Assembly: GCA_034429195.1 (NCBI GenBank)
Contig: DAOUGQ010000002.1
Span: forward strand, 127,077 to 191,076
DNA: 64,000 bases
Direction of reading: 5' to 3'
Origin: UBA4782 sp034429195
GTDB lineage: Bacteria; Chloroflexota; Anaerolineae; Anaerolineales; Anaerolineaceae
Part shown: positions 25,327 to 33,690 of the stretch, piece by piece
Layout of the letters: each line of letters opens with the position of its first letter
How positions within the stretch are numbered: position 1 is the stretch's first letter
Made by a program: the position numbers and the translations under genes
The notes under the pieces: generated by a model
Databases searched by the model: none
What the model saw: the letters and a program-made list of their open reading frames with translations, nothing else
What the model was told of the DNA's origin: nothing

Positions 25327-26566
25327 GGCGAGGATTCAGGATCTCTGAAAGGCTTTCGCCCAGCATACTGAAGGAAAGTGTAACCATCGTCACCATCAGA
25401 CCGGGGAAAGTAATTAACCACCACGCCCGGCGAACGTAATCCTGTCCACGGGCAAGGTCAATGCCCCAATCGGGTGTGTCTGGAGGTAAACCAAACCCAA
25501 GGAAGCTCAATCCTGCCTCGGTCAGGATCGCATCACCCACGTTGACTGAAAAAATGATCACGACAGATGGGATCACATTTGGGAAGATATATTTCACTAA
25601 AATGCTGAACCAACTTGTTCCCAGACTTCGTGCTGCTTCAACGTACAACTCCTCTTTTACTTGAAGTGTCTGGCCGCGCACAATCCTGTAATAGGTAGGA
25701 ATATAAAGCACAGCAATCGAAACAATGATATTGCCAATACCGGGTCCCAAAACTGCAGCAATGGTGATTGCCAGGATCAACCCGGGGAAAGAGTACAAAC
25801 TATCCATCAACAAAGTGAGGATTCTATCGAGCGGACCACCAATGAAGCCACTGAAAAGCCCTAGAGGGACACCAAGAAGGAAGGAGATCATTGCAGAACT
25901 GAGTCCAACGATTAAAGCGATCCGCGTTCCCCATATAATCCTGCTAAAAACATCCTGCCCTATCTGATTGGTACCCATAACAAAACCAGAACTGCCTTGT
26001 TCACGAAGTGTTCCCGCTACCTGAAGATCTGGGTATGCATTCAATGAATCCCCAAGTTCGTCAGGTGAAACAACAAATCCATCCAGTTTTCCTTCTGTTA
26101 AGGCTGTTAGACCTTCTTCCAGGGTTTCATAGCGCCGTTGCCGGGGTTGATAACGTACTCCTGTCGGTGCACTCTCGTTCAATTCATCGAGTACTTCGCG
26201 CACTGCCTGGCTGGCAGGACTACCAACAATAAAACCAACATTATTGGATTTATTCGCAATATCAACCAGGGTGATCTCTCCTTTTTCTATTTTTGCAACT
26301 AGAATAAATTCAGAAGGCGGTTCTCCTGGTTCAAGTAAAGAAGGTCCAACTTCAGCTTTCGGATCATACGGCGCAAACCACTGTGGAAAGATCCCGACTA
26401 TAATGACAAAAAGAAGCAGAACTGCACTGATCGCAACAAACCACCAATCGCCTCCATACCATTTTCTTGATAAAAACAATCGCCGAACAAATCCCACACG
26501 GTCAAGGTCAAGCATCCATTCTGGTACCTCGGCTGATGGTGATGTAGTTTCTTTTTCATGTTTCAT
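25313..26566 (-). CDS. peptide ABC transporter permease (DppC-like) with an inserted extracytoplasmic domain
   Basis: At 417 residues this permease is about 110-120 longer than ordinary DppC. Transmembrane helix 1 (WWFVAISAVLLLFVIIVGIF) and the conserved WFAPYDPKAEVGP are followed, between about residues 88 and 195, by extra sequence before the conserved GTNQIGQDVFSRIIWGTR. The extra part resembles a piece of a type 2 periplasmic binding fold (NVGFIVGSPASQAVREVLDE; YETLEEGLTALTEGKLDGFV). The remainder is a normal five-helix core with an EAA loop (YVEAARSLGTSWFSILVKYIFPN). By usual DppC topology the insert would face outside. Confidence 0.9.
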   Translation of the reverse strand: MKHEKETTSPSAEVPEWMLDLDRVGFVRRLFLSRKWYGGDWWFVAISAVLLLFVIIVGIFPQWFAPYDPKAEVGPSLLEPGEPPSEFILVAKIEKGEITLVDIANKSNNVGFIVGSPASQAVREVLDELNESAPTGVRYQPRQRRYETLEEGLTALTEGKLDGFVVSPDELGDSLNAYPDLQVAGTLREQGSSGFVMGTNQIGQDVFSRIIWGTRIALIVGLSSAMISFLLGVPLGLFSGFIGGPLDRILTLLMDSLYSFPGLILAITIAAVLGPGIGNIIVSIAVLYIPTYYRIVRGQTLQVKEELYVEAARSLGTSWFSILVKYIFPNVIPSVVIIFSVNVGDAILTEAGLSFLGFGLPPDTPDWGIDLARGQDYVRRAWWLITFPGLMVTMVTLSFSMLGESLSEILNPRLAEQ

Positions 26567-26596
26567 AGATTTTCTCTCATAATTCTCAACGATTTA

Positions 26597-27619
26597 TTAG
26601 TAGCGGATTCGAGGATCGATAAATGCATAGAGGAGATCCATCAGGAGGCTCACAAAAGCAACAAATAATGCAAAAATTGCGATGGTAGCCTGTACTGCTG
26701 TATAGTCTCTCAGTTGAATTCTTTCAACCAGATAGCGTCCCACACCTGGCCAGGAGAAAGTTGTTTCTGTGAGGACTGCCCCTGCCAACAGGATTGCAAA
26801 TTGTAGACCCAATAAAGTCAAAATTGGAATAAAGGTATTTCTCAGTGCGTGTTTATATGCCAACCTTCTTTCTGGTAAACCACGCGCTCTACCAGCAATG
26901 ATGAAATCTGACTGAAGCATTTCGATCATATTCACACGGGTCAAACGCACAAATACACCCGACAATGCCAAACCTAAAGTAACCGAGGGCAAGACGAGAT
27001 GCATCAGAGCTGAGCCAAGAGCAGGCCAATTTCTAGCAAGAATCGCATCGATGACATAAAAATTAGTCTGGGTTTGAAAACTTGTTAATAACAAAGTGTC
27101 CATCCGACCAGCAAGTGGGAAAATCGGAAGCCGTACTGAAAAGAGAATTTGAAAAACAAGCCCCATAAAAAATACAGGAATTGAATAAGCCACAATACTC
27201 AACAATCGAATAACATAATCAACAGGCTTTTTTCGGTTCTTGGCAGCATAAGCACCAGAATAAATACCGATCACGGCAGTGATTATGATCGCTGGGATCG
27301 TCAATTCGATTGTTGCAGGAAGACGTTCACCCAACTCATCAAGGATGGGACGTTCTCCTTGTGTAAGTGCGGTCCCGAAATTAAGGGTTACCATGTCCCA
27401 GAGGAAATCAAAATACTGTACATATAGTGGACGGTTCAAACCGAGCCGCTCACGTAACTGGTTTGCCTGCTCTTCGCTCACTCTTGGGCCTAATTGCGAG
27501 CGAATTGGATCACCGGGAAGGATTCTCATGATGAAAAAGATCATCGTCACAAGAATCAACACCATTGGAATTGTTAACAATATACGAGTGATAATGAATC
27601 TTCGTAAAGAAGCAGACAT
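26597..27619 (-). CDS. peptide ABC transporter permease (DppB-like)
   Basis: A 340-residue permease with about six transmembrane helices. It has the DppB opening (FIITRILLTIPMVLILVTMIFFIMRILPGDP), a large extracytoplasmic loop, the EAA-type loop (RARGLPERRLAYKHALRNTFIPIL) and the typical end (VSLLMDLLYAFIDPRIRY). It pairs with the downstream DppC-like subunit, 30 bases away. A hairpin separates it from the upstream binding-protein gene. Confidence 0.94.
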   Translation of the reverse strand: MSASLRRFIITRILLTIPMVLILVTMIFFIMRILPGDPIRSQLGPRVSEEQANQLRERLGLNRPLYVQYFDFLWDMVTLNFGTALTQGERPILDELGERLPATIELTIPAIIITAVIGIYSGAYAAKNRKKPVDYVIRLLSIVAYSIPVFFMGLVFQILFSVRLPIFPLAGRMDTLLLTSFQTQTNFYVIDAILARNWPALGSALMHLVLPSVTLGLALSGVFVRLTRVNMIEMLQSDFIIAGRARGLPERRLAYKHALRNTFIPILTLLGLQFAILLAGAVLTETTFSWPGVGRYLVERIQLRDYTAVQATIAIFALFVAFVSLLMDLLYAFIDPRIRY

Positions 27620-27652
27620 ATAGAAGACTCCGAAATAGATAAGTGCTTTTTA

Positions 27653-27676
27653 GGGGCATGGAAAAAACCATGCCCC
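27653..27676 (-). terminator. hairpin between the binding-protein and permease genes
   Basis: GGGGCATGG and CCATGCCCC form a perfect 9-bp stem with a six-base loop. No U tract follows on the minus strand, so it may act as an attenuator or as a 3' barrier to RNA decay that raises the amount of binding-protein message. Confidence 0.6.
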
Positions 27677-27767
27677 CAACTTTGTTTTGTATTCAGGTTA
27701 CCGGAGCAATTCCTGGTTTTATGGAAAGAATTCTCTGGTTAACCTTCTCGACAACTACATGAAAGGT

Positions 27768-29108
27768 TTATTCACCTTCTGCCTTATAGGGATATTGATG
27801 GTTGAAGACCATGTATCGCAAAGCAGGTGCATCTACAACTTGAACTGTTACACCTTGTACACTCTGCAGACGGACTGCTTCAACAGGACCAAGTGTACGC
27901 CAGGCAATGTCGATTTCACCTTTTTCAACCGCGTTGGACATGGTTGTAGGATCTGCAAAATAGCGAATGATGACATTCTTGATCGCAGGGGCTTCACCCA
28001 GGTATTCTGGATTGGCTTCCAAAACCATTTGTTGACCAACTTCATGAGAGACCATGCGATATGGGCCAATTCCATCGATCTTAGTTGGGAACTGATTGAT
28101 GGTGTCTGCCGTGAAATCAGCAGGGTTAGCAGGAATGAATGGAGCCGTAGCAGCCACAGCAGGGAAGAACCCGAAGGATGCTTTCAAATGGTAGGCAACT
28201 GTTAATTCATCAATTGCTTCTACACTTTCAACGTAAAGCTGGATCAAACCAGAAACCTGTCCTTCCAGCGTGTTAAGGCGGTTCCAGGAATCAACATAAG
28301 TTTGCGCAGTCACTGGAGTGCCATCTGCGAATTTCAAGCCCTCTTTCAGCTTGAAGGTGTATGTCTTGCCATCTTCACTGACCTGTGGGAATTCAGCTGC
28401 TGCACCAGGAACGAGTTCAGAGGTACCAGGAGTGTAGGACAACAATGCCATGTTGGTGTTCTTGAGGATTTCCCAGTCATGGGTTGAATATGCATCCTGT
28501 GGATCCAGGCTATTGACCTCATCAGTCGTTCCGATGATGATGGTATCCGTGCTGCCAGAAGCAGGTTGGGCGTCAGGACCAAAGGAAAGAACGTTATAGT
28601 TGAATTCAAATGGTGCTCCTATAGTCACACCCTGAACACCTGTTCGGTAGGTAATAAATTCTGGTTCCCAGAACAATGGAATAGTTGGGACGTCTTCAGC
28701 GTAAAGTTCGCCAACCTGGTTATACAGCTCCTGCCGTTGTTCAGGATCTGACGCAGAAGCAGCCTCCAGTAAAAGCGCATCCATTTCTTCATTGCAATAG
28801 AAAACGCCATTATCAGGTGATGATAAGCATGTGGCAAATGGAGAAAGCCAGGTATCTGGGTCAGCAAAATCAGGGAACCAACCCAAAATGAAGAAAGGCA
28901 ATTCACCAGCAACAAAAGCGTCAACATATTCAGCCCAGTTCATGCTCTGGAGTTCAACCTTCATAACACCAGTTTCTTCGAGCTGTTCCTTTACTACCTG
29001 CATTACATCAGCAGTGGTTGTTCCGTAGTGTTCCGGTGGATAATATAAAGTAAATGTGAAGGGGTTCTCTTCTGAATAACCTTCGCTTTTTACGAGCTCA
29101 ATGGCCAT
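27768..29108 (-). pseudogene. peptide-binding protein (SBP family 5), main part of a circularly permuted gene after an in-frame TAG
   Basis: 446 codons from MAIELVKSEGY. The order of family 5 segments is inverted: it begins with the C-terminal domain (TLYYPPEHYGTTTADVMQ; ILGWFPDFADPDTWLSPF; YAEDVPTIPLFWEP), then a short linker (PDAQPASGSTDT), then the N-terminal domain (IIIGTTDEVNSLDPQDAYS; EDGKTYTFKLKEGLKFADGT; DGIGPYRMVSHEVGQ), ending at FNHQYPYKAEGE. It is in the same frame as the upstream signal-peptide part, separated by only one TAG codon. No ribosome site precedes its ATG. It may be a pseudogene, a read-through product, or an assembly or sequencing error. Confidence 0.8.
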
Positions 29109-29456
29109 CTAAAGGTCACGGGTTCCATATTTATCAAGGAAGGGTTCTGTAGCGTATGGATAGCCTGAAGGAACCATATGATACGCAGGAATGTTTCGAC
29201 CTTCAAAGACACGATCAACGATCACTTCGCGATCAATAGCGGCAGCAACTGCCTGGCGTAAAGGCCGGGTCCAGAGAAATTCTCTGTTAGGAACTCCTGC
29301 TGCTTCGGTTGCTTCTGCAGTCTCTGTTGCTTCGACAACGGTTTCTTCAGTTTCTTGTTCAGTAGCGGGTTCAGCCGCTTTTGGTGTACATGATGTCAAT
29401 ACCAAACTTAGCATTACCAGAACGGCGAGTAATGCATACAAAAATTTCGTTCTCAT
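29109..29456 (-). pseudogene. peptide-binding lipoprotein, N-terminal part ending at an in-frame TAG
   Basis: The start is set at MRTKFLYALL, after a GGAGG site. A lipoprotein signal (ALLAVLVMLSLVLTSC) and an acidic Thr/Glu/Ala-rich linker are followed directly by RPLRQAVAAAIDREVIVDRVF, which in normal family 5 binding proteins occurs in the second half. The frame stops at TAG (29109-29111) after YGTRDL and continues in frame at 29108 as MAIELVKSEGY. The usual lobe order is thus permuted, with the signal peptide placed in front of the new N terminus. It is the first gene of the peptide transporter operon. Confidence 0.8.
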
Positions 29457-29471
29457 TTCGTGCTCCTCCAT

Positions 29472-29809
29472 AAAAATTTGGCAAAATATTCGTCTAGGTT
29501 AAATTCTCAGTCTTTTCTCATTGTTCCGGCATCACCTCCTCAGGAAATTAGTTTTCGAATAACGTCAATCGCTCAATTTGACATTATTTTGATCACATAA
29601 TTCGTTATGCTTTCATACATCCCGTCATATTGTCATGATGAGAATTTTCAGCCGAAACTATGTGACCAATAAAATTACCAGGAAAAATCAAATCGAAGAA
29701 AACCCCAGGGTTTTGCAATGAGAGATTCTATAGTATTTAAAGTACTAGTATAGCACGAGAACTAAAAAATATTACTAATTTTTACGCAATATTTACGCGA
29801 ATTACGTTT
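29472..29809. other. intergenic region upstream of the peptide transporter operon
   Basis: AT-rich DNA between the binding-protein gene and the interrupted comM. It should hold the promoter of the peptide transporter operon on the minus strand. A GAGGAGGTGATG string is present about 80 bases before the signal peptide but leads only to a four-codon frame. I see no gene and no confident promoter. Confidence 0.5.
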
Positions 29810-30754
29810 TTAATCCATCATTCTAGCCCGGTACTGAAGAGCTTCAGCGAGATGAGTGACACTGATCTGCTCAGTATCTGCAAGATCAGCAATGGTGCGG
29901 GCTAGCTTAAGAATTCTGTGGTATGCGCGTGCAGTGAGATTCATCTGGTTCATGGCAGATTTGATCAGGTTCTTGCCTGCCTCATCCAAAACACAAAACT
30001 TTCTGATTTCTGCTGGACGCATATCTGCATTACAGACCAGGGTAGAGTTACCATCAGTTAAAAAACGCGTGCGTTGTTTTTGCCGGGCTGCTTCCACACG
30101 CTGACGAATCACGGCAGAAGGTTCTCCGAGTCTTTTTTCACTCAACTTTTCATATTCTACTCGGGGAACTTGAATATGGATATCGATCCTGTCCAGTAAT
30201 GGTCCCGAGATACGTTTCTGGTATTTTTGAATGGCTCCGACTGCACAGGTGCAGGGGCGGGTAGGATCACCATAAAATCCGCACGGGCATGGGTTCATGG
30301 CAGCGACCAACATGAAATTGGCTGGAAAACTAAGGGTTCCTTGTGCACGGGAGATGGTTACCACTTTGTCTTCAATGGGTTGCCGCAATACTTCCAGTAC
30401 GCGTGGGCCAAATTCAGGAAGTTCATCCAAAAAAAGCACACCACGATGAGCCAGGGAGACCTCACCTGGATGGGGCCAGTTTCCACCTCCCACCAATCCT
30501 GCATGGCTGATCGTATGATGAGGTGCCCGGAATGGGCGCCATTGGATAAGAGGAGTATCCTGCGGAAGCATATCTGCTACCGAATAGATGCGAGTGACAT
30601 CCAGGGCCTCATCAATACTAAGGGAAGGAAGGATGGCGGGCATGGCACGAGCCAATAAAGTCTTTCCAGAGCCAGGGCTACCACTCATCAATATGTCATA
30701 GCCAAAAATCCTTATGTTTTTCTTTGAACCTGTCAGCAAGTGAATAGCAAGCAA
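29810..30754 (-). pseudogene. comM: ComM/YifB Mg-chelatase-like AAA+ ATPase, C-terminal fragment left by element insertion
   Basis: ComM is a hexameric branch-migration helicase used in natural transformation. This fragment begins in host sequence at ILMSGSPGSGKTLLARAMP (Walker A) near 30691 and continues through RAPHHTISHAGLVGGG, the LFLDELPEF Walker B, and NPCPCGFYGDPTRPCTC to the normal C terminus. The roughly 20 residues before ILMSG (from 30754) are encoded by the inserted element. The matching N-terminal fragment is at 37701-38390; together the host parts make about 508 residues, the normal length. The protein is therefore inactivated while the element is present. Confidence 0.92.
30687..30691. 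other. left attachment core of the comM element
   Basis: ATCAA, identical to the right core at 37741-37745. To the left lies comM Walker A coding sequence, to the right element DNA. The short identity is what large serine recombinases leave; the exact crossover dinucleotide cannot be fixed from the sequence. Confidence 0.75.
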
Positions 30755-31098
30755 TAAAAGTATATAATGGATATAAATAGAACAAATGTAATATAGAATT
30801 GGTGATAAATATCAGCCTAAAACACCTGATTTTAACCGTAGTTAATAGTAGAGGATAAATTATTGAGATTGTGTTTGTGGAACGATTAAAAATAGGACAA
30901 ATGTCATGTCAAATAAGGTACGAATATCAGCGCAAAAAGGGGGTGGTAGTTCCACAGGATGTATGGAGAGTAATCATCAAAAAATGGCGAGGCATTGTGT
31001 TTGTGGAAAGGTGGTGATTATTTGATTGTAGTGATATAGCGAATTTTTTTGTTTCTGGTTTGTGGGACGATAGATACACAACTAAAAGGGAGCTAAAA
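30755..31098. promoter_or_regulatory. left control region of the element with 15-bp direct repeats
   Basis: No gene is seen. An exact 15-bp repeat, ATTGTGTTTGTGGAA, occurs at 30868-30882 and 30996-31010, a related copy (GGTTTGTGGGACGAT) at 31057-31071, and an inverted core TTCCACA at 30950-30956. They lie upstream of the small ribbon-helix-helix-like gene and may be operators for it or binding sites for a replication or excision protein. A TATAAT string is present near 30763. Confidence 0.6.
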
Positions 31099-31347
31099 AT
31101 GAATGTTGTAAATGGGGTTGGGAAAGTCGCGCATATGAGCGCCAGGATCACACAAAAAGAAAGGAGATTGCTAGATATTATGTGTCAGAGAGAAAACCTG
31201 GGTATTTCAGAAATGCTACGGGCGTGTATAAGAGAATCCGCCGCTAAACGTGGTTTATATTCCGTTGGGCTGGTGGAGATAATTTCAAAATATGAAAGTG
31301 GGGAAATAGCAAATGGACAAAAGGCGCAACTTATGCAAGATAGTTAA
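31099..31347 (+). CDS. small ribbon-helix-helix-like protein of the element
   Basis: An 82-residue protein. The start is placed at MNVVNGVGKV, preceded by AGGGAG. The middle (VAHMSARITQKERRLLDIMCQRENLGISEMLRACIRESAAKRGLY) has the beta-strand then two-helix pattern and the terminal Arg-Glu-Ser stretch of ribbon-helix-helix DNA-binding proteins. It is the first gene of the element and follows repeated motifs that could be its operators, so a repressor or copy-control role is possible. No specific family is recognised. Confidence 0.65.
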   Translation: MNVVNGVGKVAHMSARITQKERRLLDIMCQRENLGISEMLRACIRESAAKRGLYSVGLVEIISKYESGEIANGQKAQLMQDS

Positions 31348-31510
31348 AACCAAAACCGCCCCGGATGTTCCCGCATCCACGGCGGTAGGTGGTGGTAATG
31401 CTTTAGGTTCTAAAAGTAGTATATACCACCTGGTTGACAAAGTCAATACCCAAAGCATTCTAGCAGAAGTGTATTTTTACTTACTGTCAGAAGCTTGGGG
31501 GCAGCCATGA
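31313..31510 (+). CDS. small hypothetical protein coupled to the primase gene
   Basis: A 65-codon frame whose start lies inside the previous gene and whose stop overlaps the primase ATG (ATGA). This overlap is the main reason to believe it is translated. The product has a low-complexity start, a predicted helix (LVDKVNTQSILAEVYFYLLSEAWG) and no recognised family. It could instead be non-coding filler. Confidence 0.4.
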   Translation: MDKRRNLCKIVKTKTAPDVPASTAVGGGNALGSKSSIYHLVDKVNTQSILAEVYFYLLSEAWGQP

Positions 31511-32505
31511 TAACAACAATGGCTGCTATCATGGATGCGAAAAAAGTTGACTTATTAACCTATGCAAAAAACCATACAAAACTAAAGTGGGTAGCTGGAA
31601 CCGGTGGCGGTGAATATGCCGGCGCTTGTCCCATGTGCGGGGGAACAGATCGTTTCCGTGTACAACCCAACCACAATTTAGGTAGATGGTTATGCAGAGG
31701 ATGTTCACCTGAATGGAATGACGTTATTGAATTAGAAAAACGTCTGAAAAACTGCGATTTCAACCAGGCAGTGAAGAACCTGACAGGTGGAGAATTATTC
31801 CCAGCCAGTCCGAAAGAACCTGAAACAGTTTTCAATCACATTGCATGGGCGAATCAGGGAATGAAATTCATCAATGAATGCGCTGATCTGTTGTTTACTG
31901 CAAAAGGGAAAGCGGGATTGGACTGGCTTCAAAGGCGTGGGATTCAACCTGAAACAGCTCAAAAATGGAAGTTAGGATATAACCCATTCCCCAGACATTA
32001 TTTTGCCAATCTTTGGGGGATGGAAGGCCGGAAGGTGTACATCCCAACGGGAATAGTGATACCGAATCTTTCTTCCCAGGGGTTGAAATATATCAAAGTC
32101 CGGCAATTCAATGCAGATCCAAAATACTTGATGCTGAGAGGATCGCAATCATGGTTGTATGGCAGCGACACAATGAGAAATGCTTCATCAGCCATATTGC
32201 AAGAATCGGAGCTAGATGCAATCCTGGCGCATCAGGAATTACCCGGAATAGGAAGCCTGGCGTTACCTGCAGGAATGAAAATCAAAGCAGAGTTTGCTAA
32301 TCAATTTGCTGGCATATTAGGGGTGATCGTTGCATATGACAATGACGAACCCGGTCAAAAAGCAGCAGACGAGTTGCTGAAAATTGCAGGTTTCTATAAA
32401 GCAGAGCCGTTTCCCTTTGGAAAGGATTTATCAGAATACAACCAAAAGGGTGGGAATGTTTTGGATTGGCTGTTATCGCAGCTTGACCGATTGCCAGGAG
32501 AGTGA
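31507..32505 (+). CDS. DNA primase with CHC2-type zinc finger and TOPRIM domain
   Basis: A 332-residue protein. The N terminus has a zinc-binding motif C-x2-C...C-x2-C (CPMCGGTDRF ... WLCRGCSPEW), as in phage and bacterial primases. A linker domain with LDWLQRRGIQPETAQKWKLGYNP follows, as in DnaG, and then a TOPRIM domain with the catalytic glutamate (AILQESELDAILAHQE) and acidic DxD (VIVAYDNDEPGQKAADEL). The DnaB-interaction region of DnaG is absent. It would prime replication of the element, paired with the adjacent helicase. Confidence 0.9.
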   Translation: MITTMAAIMDAKKVDLLTYAKNHTKLKWVAGTGGGEYAGACPMCGGTDRFRVQPNHNLGRWLCRGCSPEWNDVIELEKRLKNCDFNQAVKNLTGGELFPASPKEPETVFNHIAWANQGMKFINECADLLFTAKGKAGLDWLQRRGIQPETAQKWKLGYNPFPRHYFANLWGMEGRKVYIPTGIVIPNLSSQGLKYIKVRQFNADPKYLMLRGSQSWLYGSDTMRNASSAILQESELDAILAHQELPGIGSLALPAGMKIKAEFANQFAGILGVIVAYDNDEPGQKAADELLKIAGFYKAEPFPFGKDLSEYNQKGGNVLDWLLSQLDRLPGE

Positions 32506-32508
32506 TGC

Positions 32509-33537
32509 ATGGACGTTGCAGAATCCATTCTTAAATCATGCAGTAAGACGGATCATTCTGGGCACATAACGAAAGTGATCGAACCCGAACTAAATCCAGC
32601 AAGTTGGGCGGATATTGACACGTTGTTAGGTCCAATAGCGTGGAGTTGGGAGGGATGGCTTCCAGATGGATTTTTAACCATTCTTGCTGGACGTTCAGGA
32701 GAGGGCAAGTCCATTCTTGCGTTGCGCATTGCAGCTTGTTTTCTGCAGGGATGGAATTGGCCAGACGGAAAACCGTTCACTGGTGAACCAGGCGCTATTA
32801 TTTGGGCGGAAAGCGAAGCAAGTCAAGCGGTGAACTTAGAGAGGGCGACAAGCTGGGGATTGCCAAAAGACAAGATTTATACTCCACTTGAGGATCCGCT
32901 CATGGATGTTCATCTGCCAGAACATGCGGGATCACTTGCAAATATAGCCATGCGACCGGAGGTTAAGTTAATCGTCATGGATTCTCTCAGCGGGGCAAGT
33001 AGAGGTAATGAGGATAAATCTGAGCAAACCATACCGCTGGTTAAGTTCTTGGCGGAGCTTGCCAGAGACATAAAGAAACCCCTTATTCTTACTCACCACC
33101 TGCGCAAGCGATCCCTGTTTGATACCGATACCATAGACTTGGATCGTTTGCGGGGATCAAGTGCAATCGCTCAATTTGCCCGTATGATTTGGGCGCTTGA
33201 TCGTCCAGATGCAGCGAAGAAAGAGCATAAAAGGTTATCAGTGATCAAGTCTAATCTTGCTCGTTTCCCTGATCCCATTGGAATGGTTATTGATGAAAAG
33301 GGGGTTTCCTTTGGTGAAGCGCCAGAGTCTCCACGCTTGGAGACAACGTCCGACCGTGCAATAGAACTGCTACGGACTATCTGCCAGCATGAACCGCAGC
33401 CATACAGCAAGATAGCTGCAGAGTTTGAAGGAGCGGGAATTTCAGAAGCAACCTTGAAGCGCACAAAAACAAAGCTGAATATAGTCTCTACAAAGCGTGC
33501 TGATGGTTGGTATTGGAGTTTGCCTTATAAGGAATGA
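32509..33537 (+). CDS. RepA-like hexameric replicative helicase (AAA_25)
   Basis: A 342-residue RecA-fold ATPase. Walker A is LAGRSGEGKSILAL near residue 65, Walker B KLIVMDSLSGASRG near 155, and a sensor-like histidine pair occurs in LILTHHLRKR. The C terminus looks like a small winged helix (ELLRTICQHEPQPYSKIAAEF). This pattern is that of RepA/AAA_25 helicases of plasmids and phage satellites. It follows the primase by three bases, and a direct/inverted repeat array follows its stop. Confidence 0.88.
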   Translation: MDVAESILKSCSKTDHSGHITKVIEPELNPASWADIDTLLGPIAWSWEGWLPDGFLTILAGRSGEGKSILALRIAACFLQGWNWPDGKPFTGEPGAIIWAESEASQAVNLERATSWGLPKDKIYTPLEDPLMDVHLPEHAGSLANIAMRPEVKLIVMDSLSGASRGNEDKSEQTIPLVKFLAELARDIKKPLILTHHLRKRSLFDTDTIDLDRLRGSSAIAQFARMIWALDRPDAAKKEHKRLSVIKSNLARFPDPIGMVIDEKGVSFGEAPESPRLETTSDRAIELLRTICQHEPQPYSKIAAEFEGAGISEATLKRTKTKLNIVSTKRADGWYWSLPYKE

Positions 33538-33549
33538 TATATATATAAA

Positions 33550-33675
33550 ATGAGCTTCTTGATACTCTTGATACTGTTGATACTCTTGAGCTTCTTGATA
33601 CTCTTGAACAATGTTCAAGGAGATCAAGGGTATCAAGGGGCTCAACATATCAAGGGTATCAGATGAGCTTCTTGA
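33550..33675. repeat. 9-bp tandem repeats in two opposed arms, origin-like iterons
   Basis: Directly after the helicase stop, seven 9-bp units run head to tail: ATGAGCTTC, TTGATACTC, TTGATACTG, TTGATACTC, TTGAGCTTC, TTGATACTC, TTGAACAAT (33550-33612). The last forms the palindrome TTGAAC-AAT-GTTCAA. The opposite arm then carries inverted copies (GGGTATCAA at 33628, GGGGCTCAA, a CATATCAA variant and GGGTATCAG at 33654). ATGAGCTTCTTGA recurs at 33663. Such iterons next to a helicase and primase suggest the element's replication origin. Confidence 0.8.
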
Positions 33676-33690
33676 AAGGATAGGGAAAGG

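Noticed and set aside
29109..29111. Pyrrolysine or stop-codon reassignment explaining the in-frame TAG
   Set aside because: Several intact genes here end in TAG (for example at 10745, 21090, 44461 and 45512), and family 5 binding proteins are not known pyrrolysine proteins.
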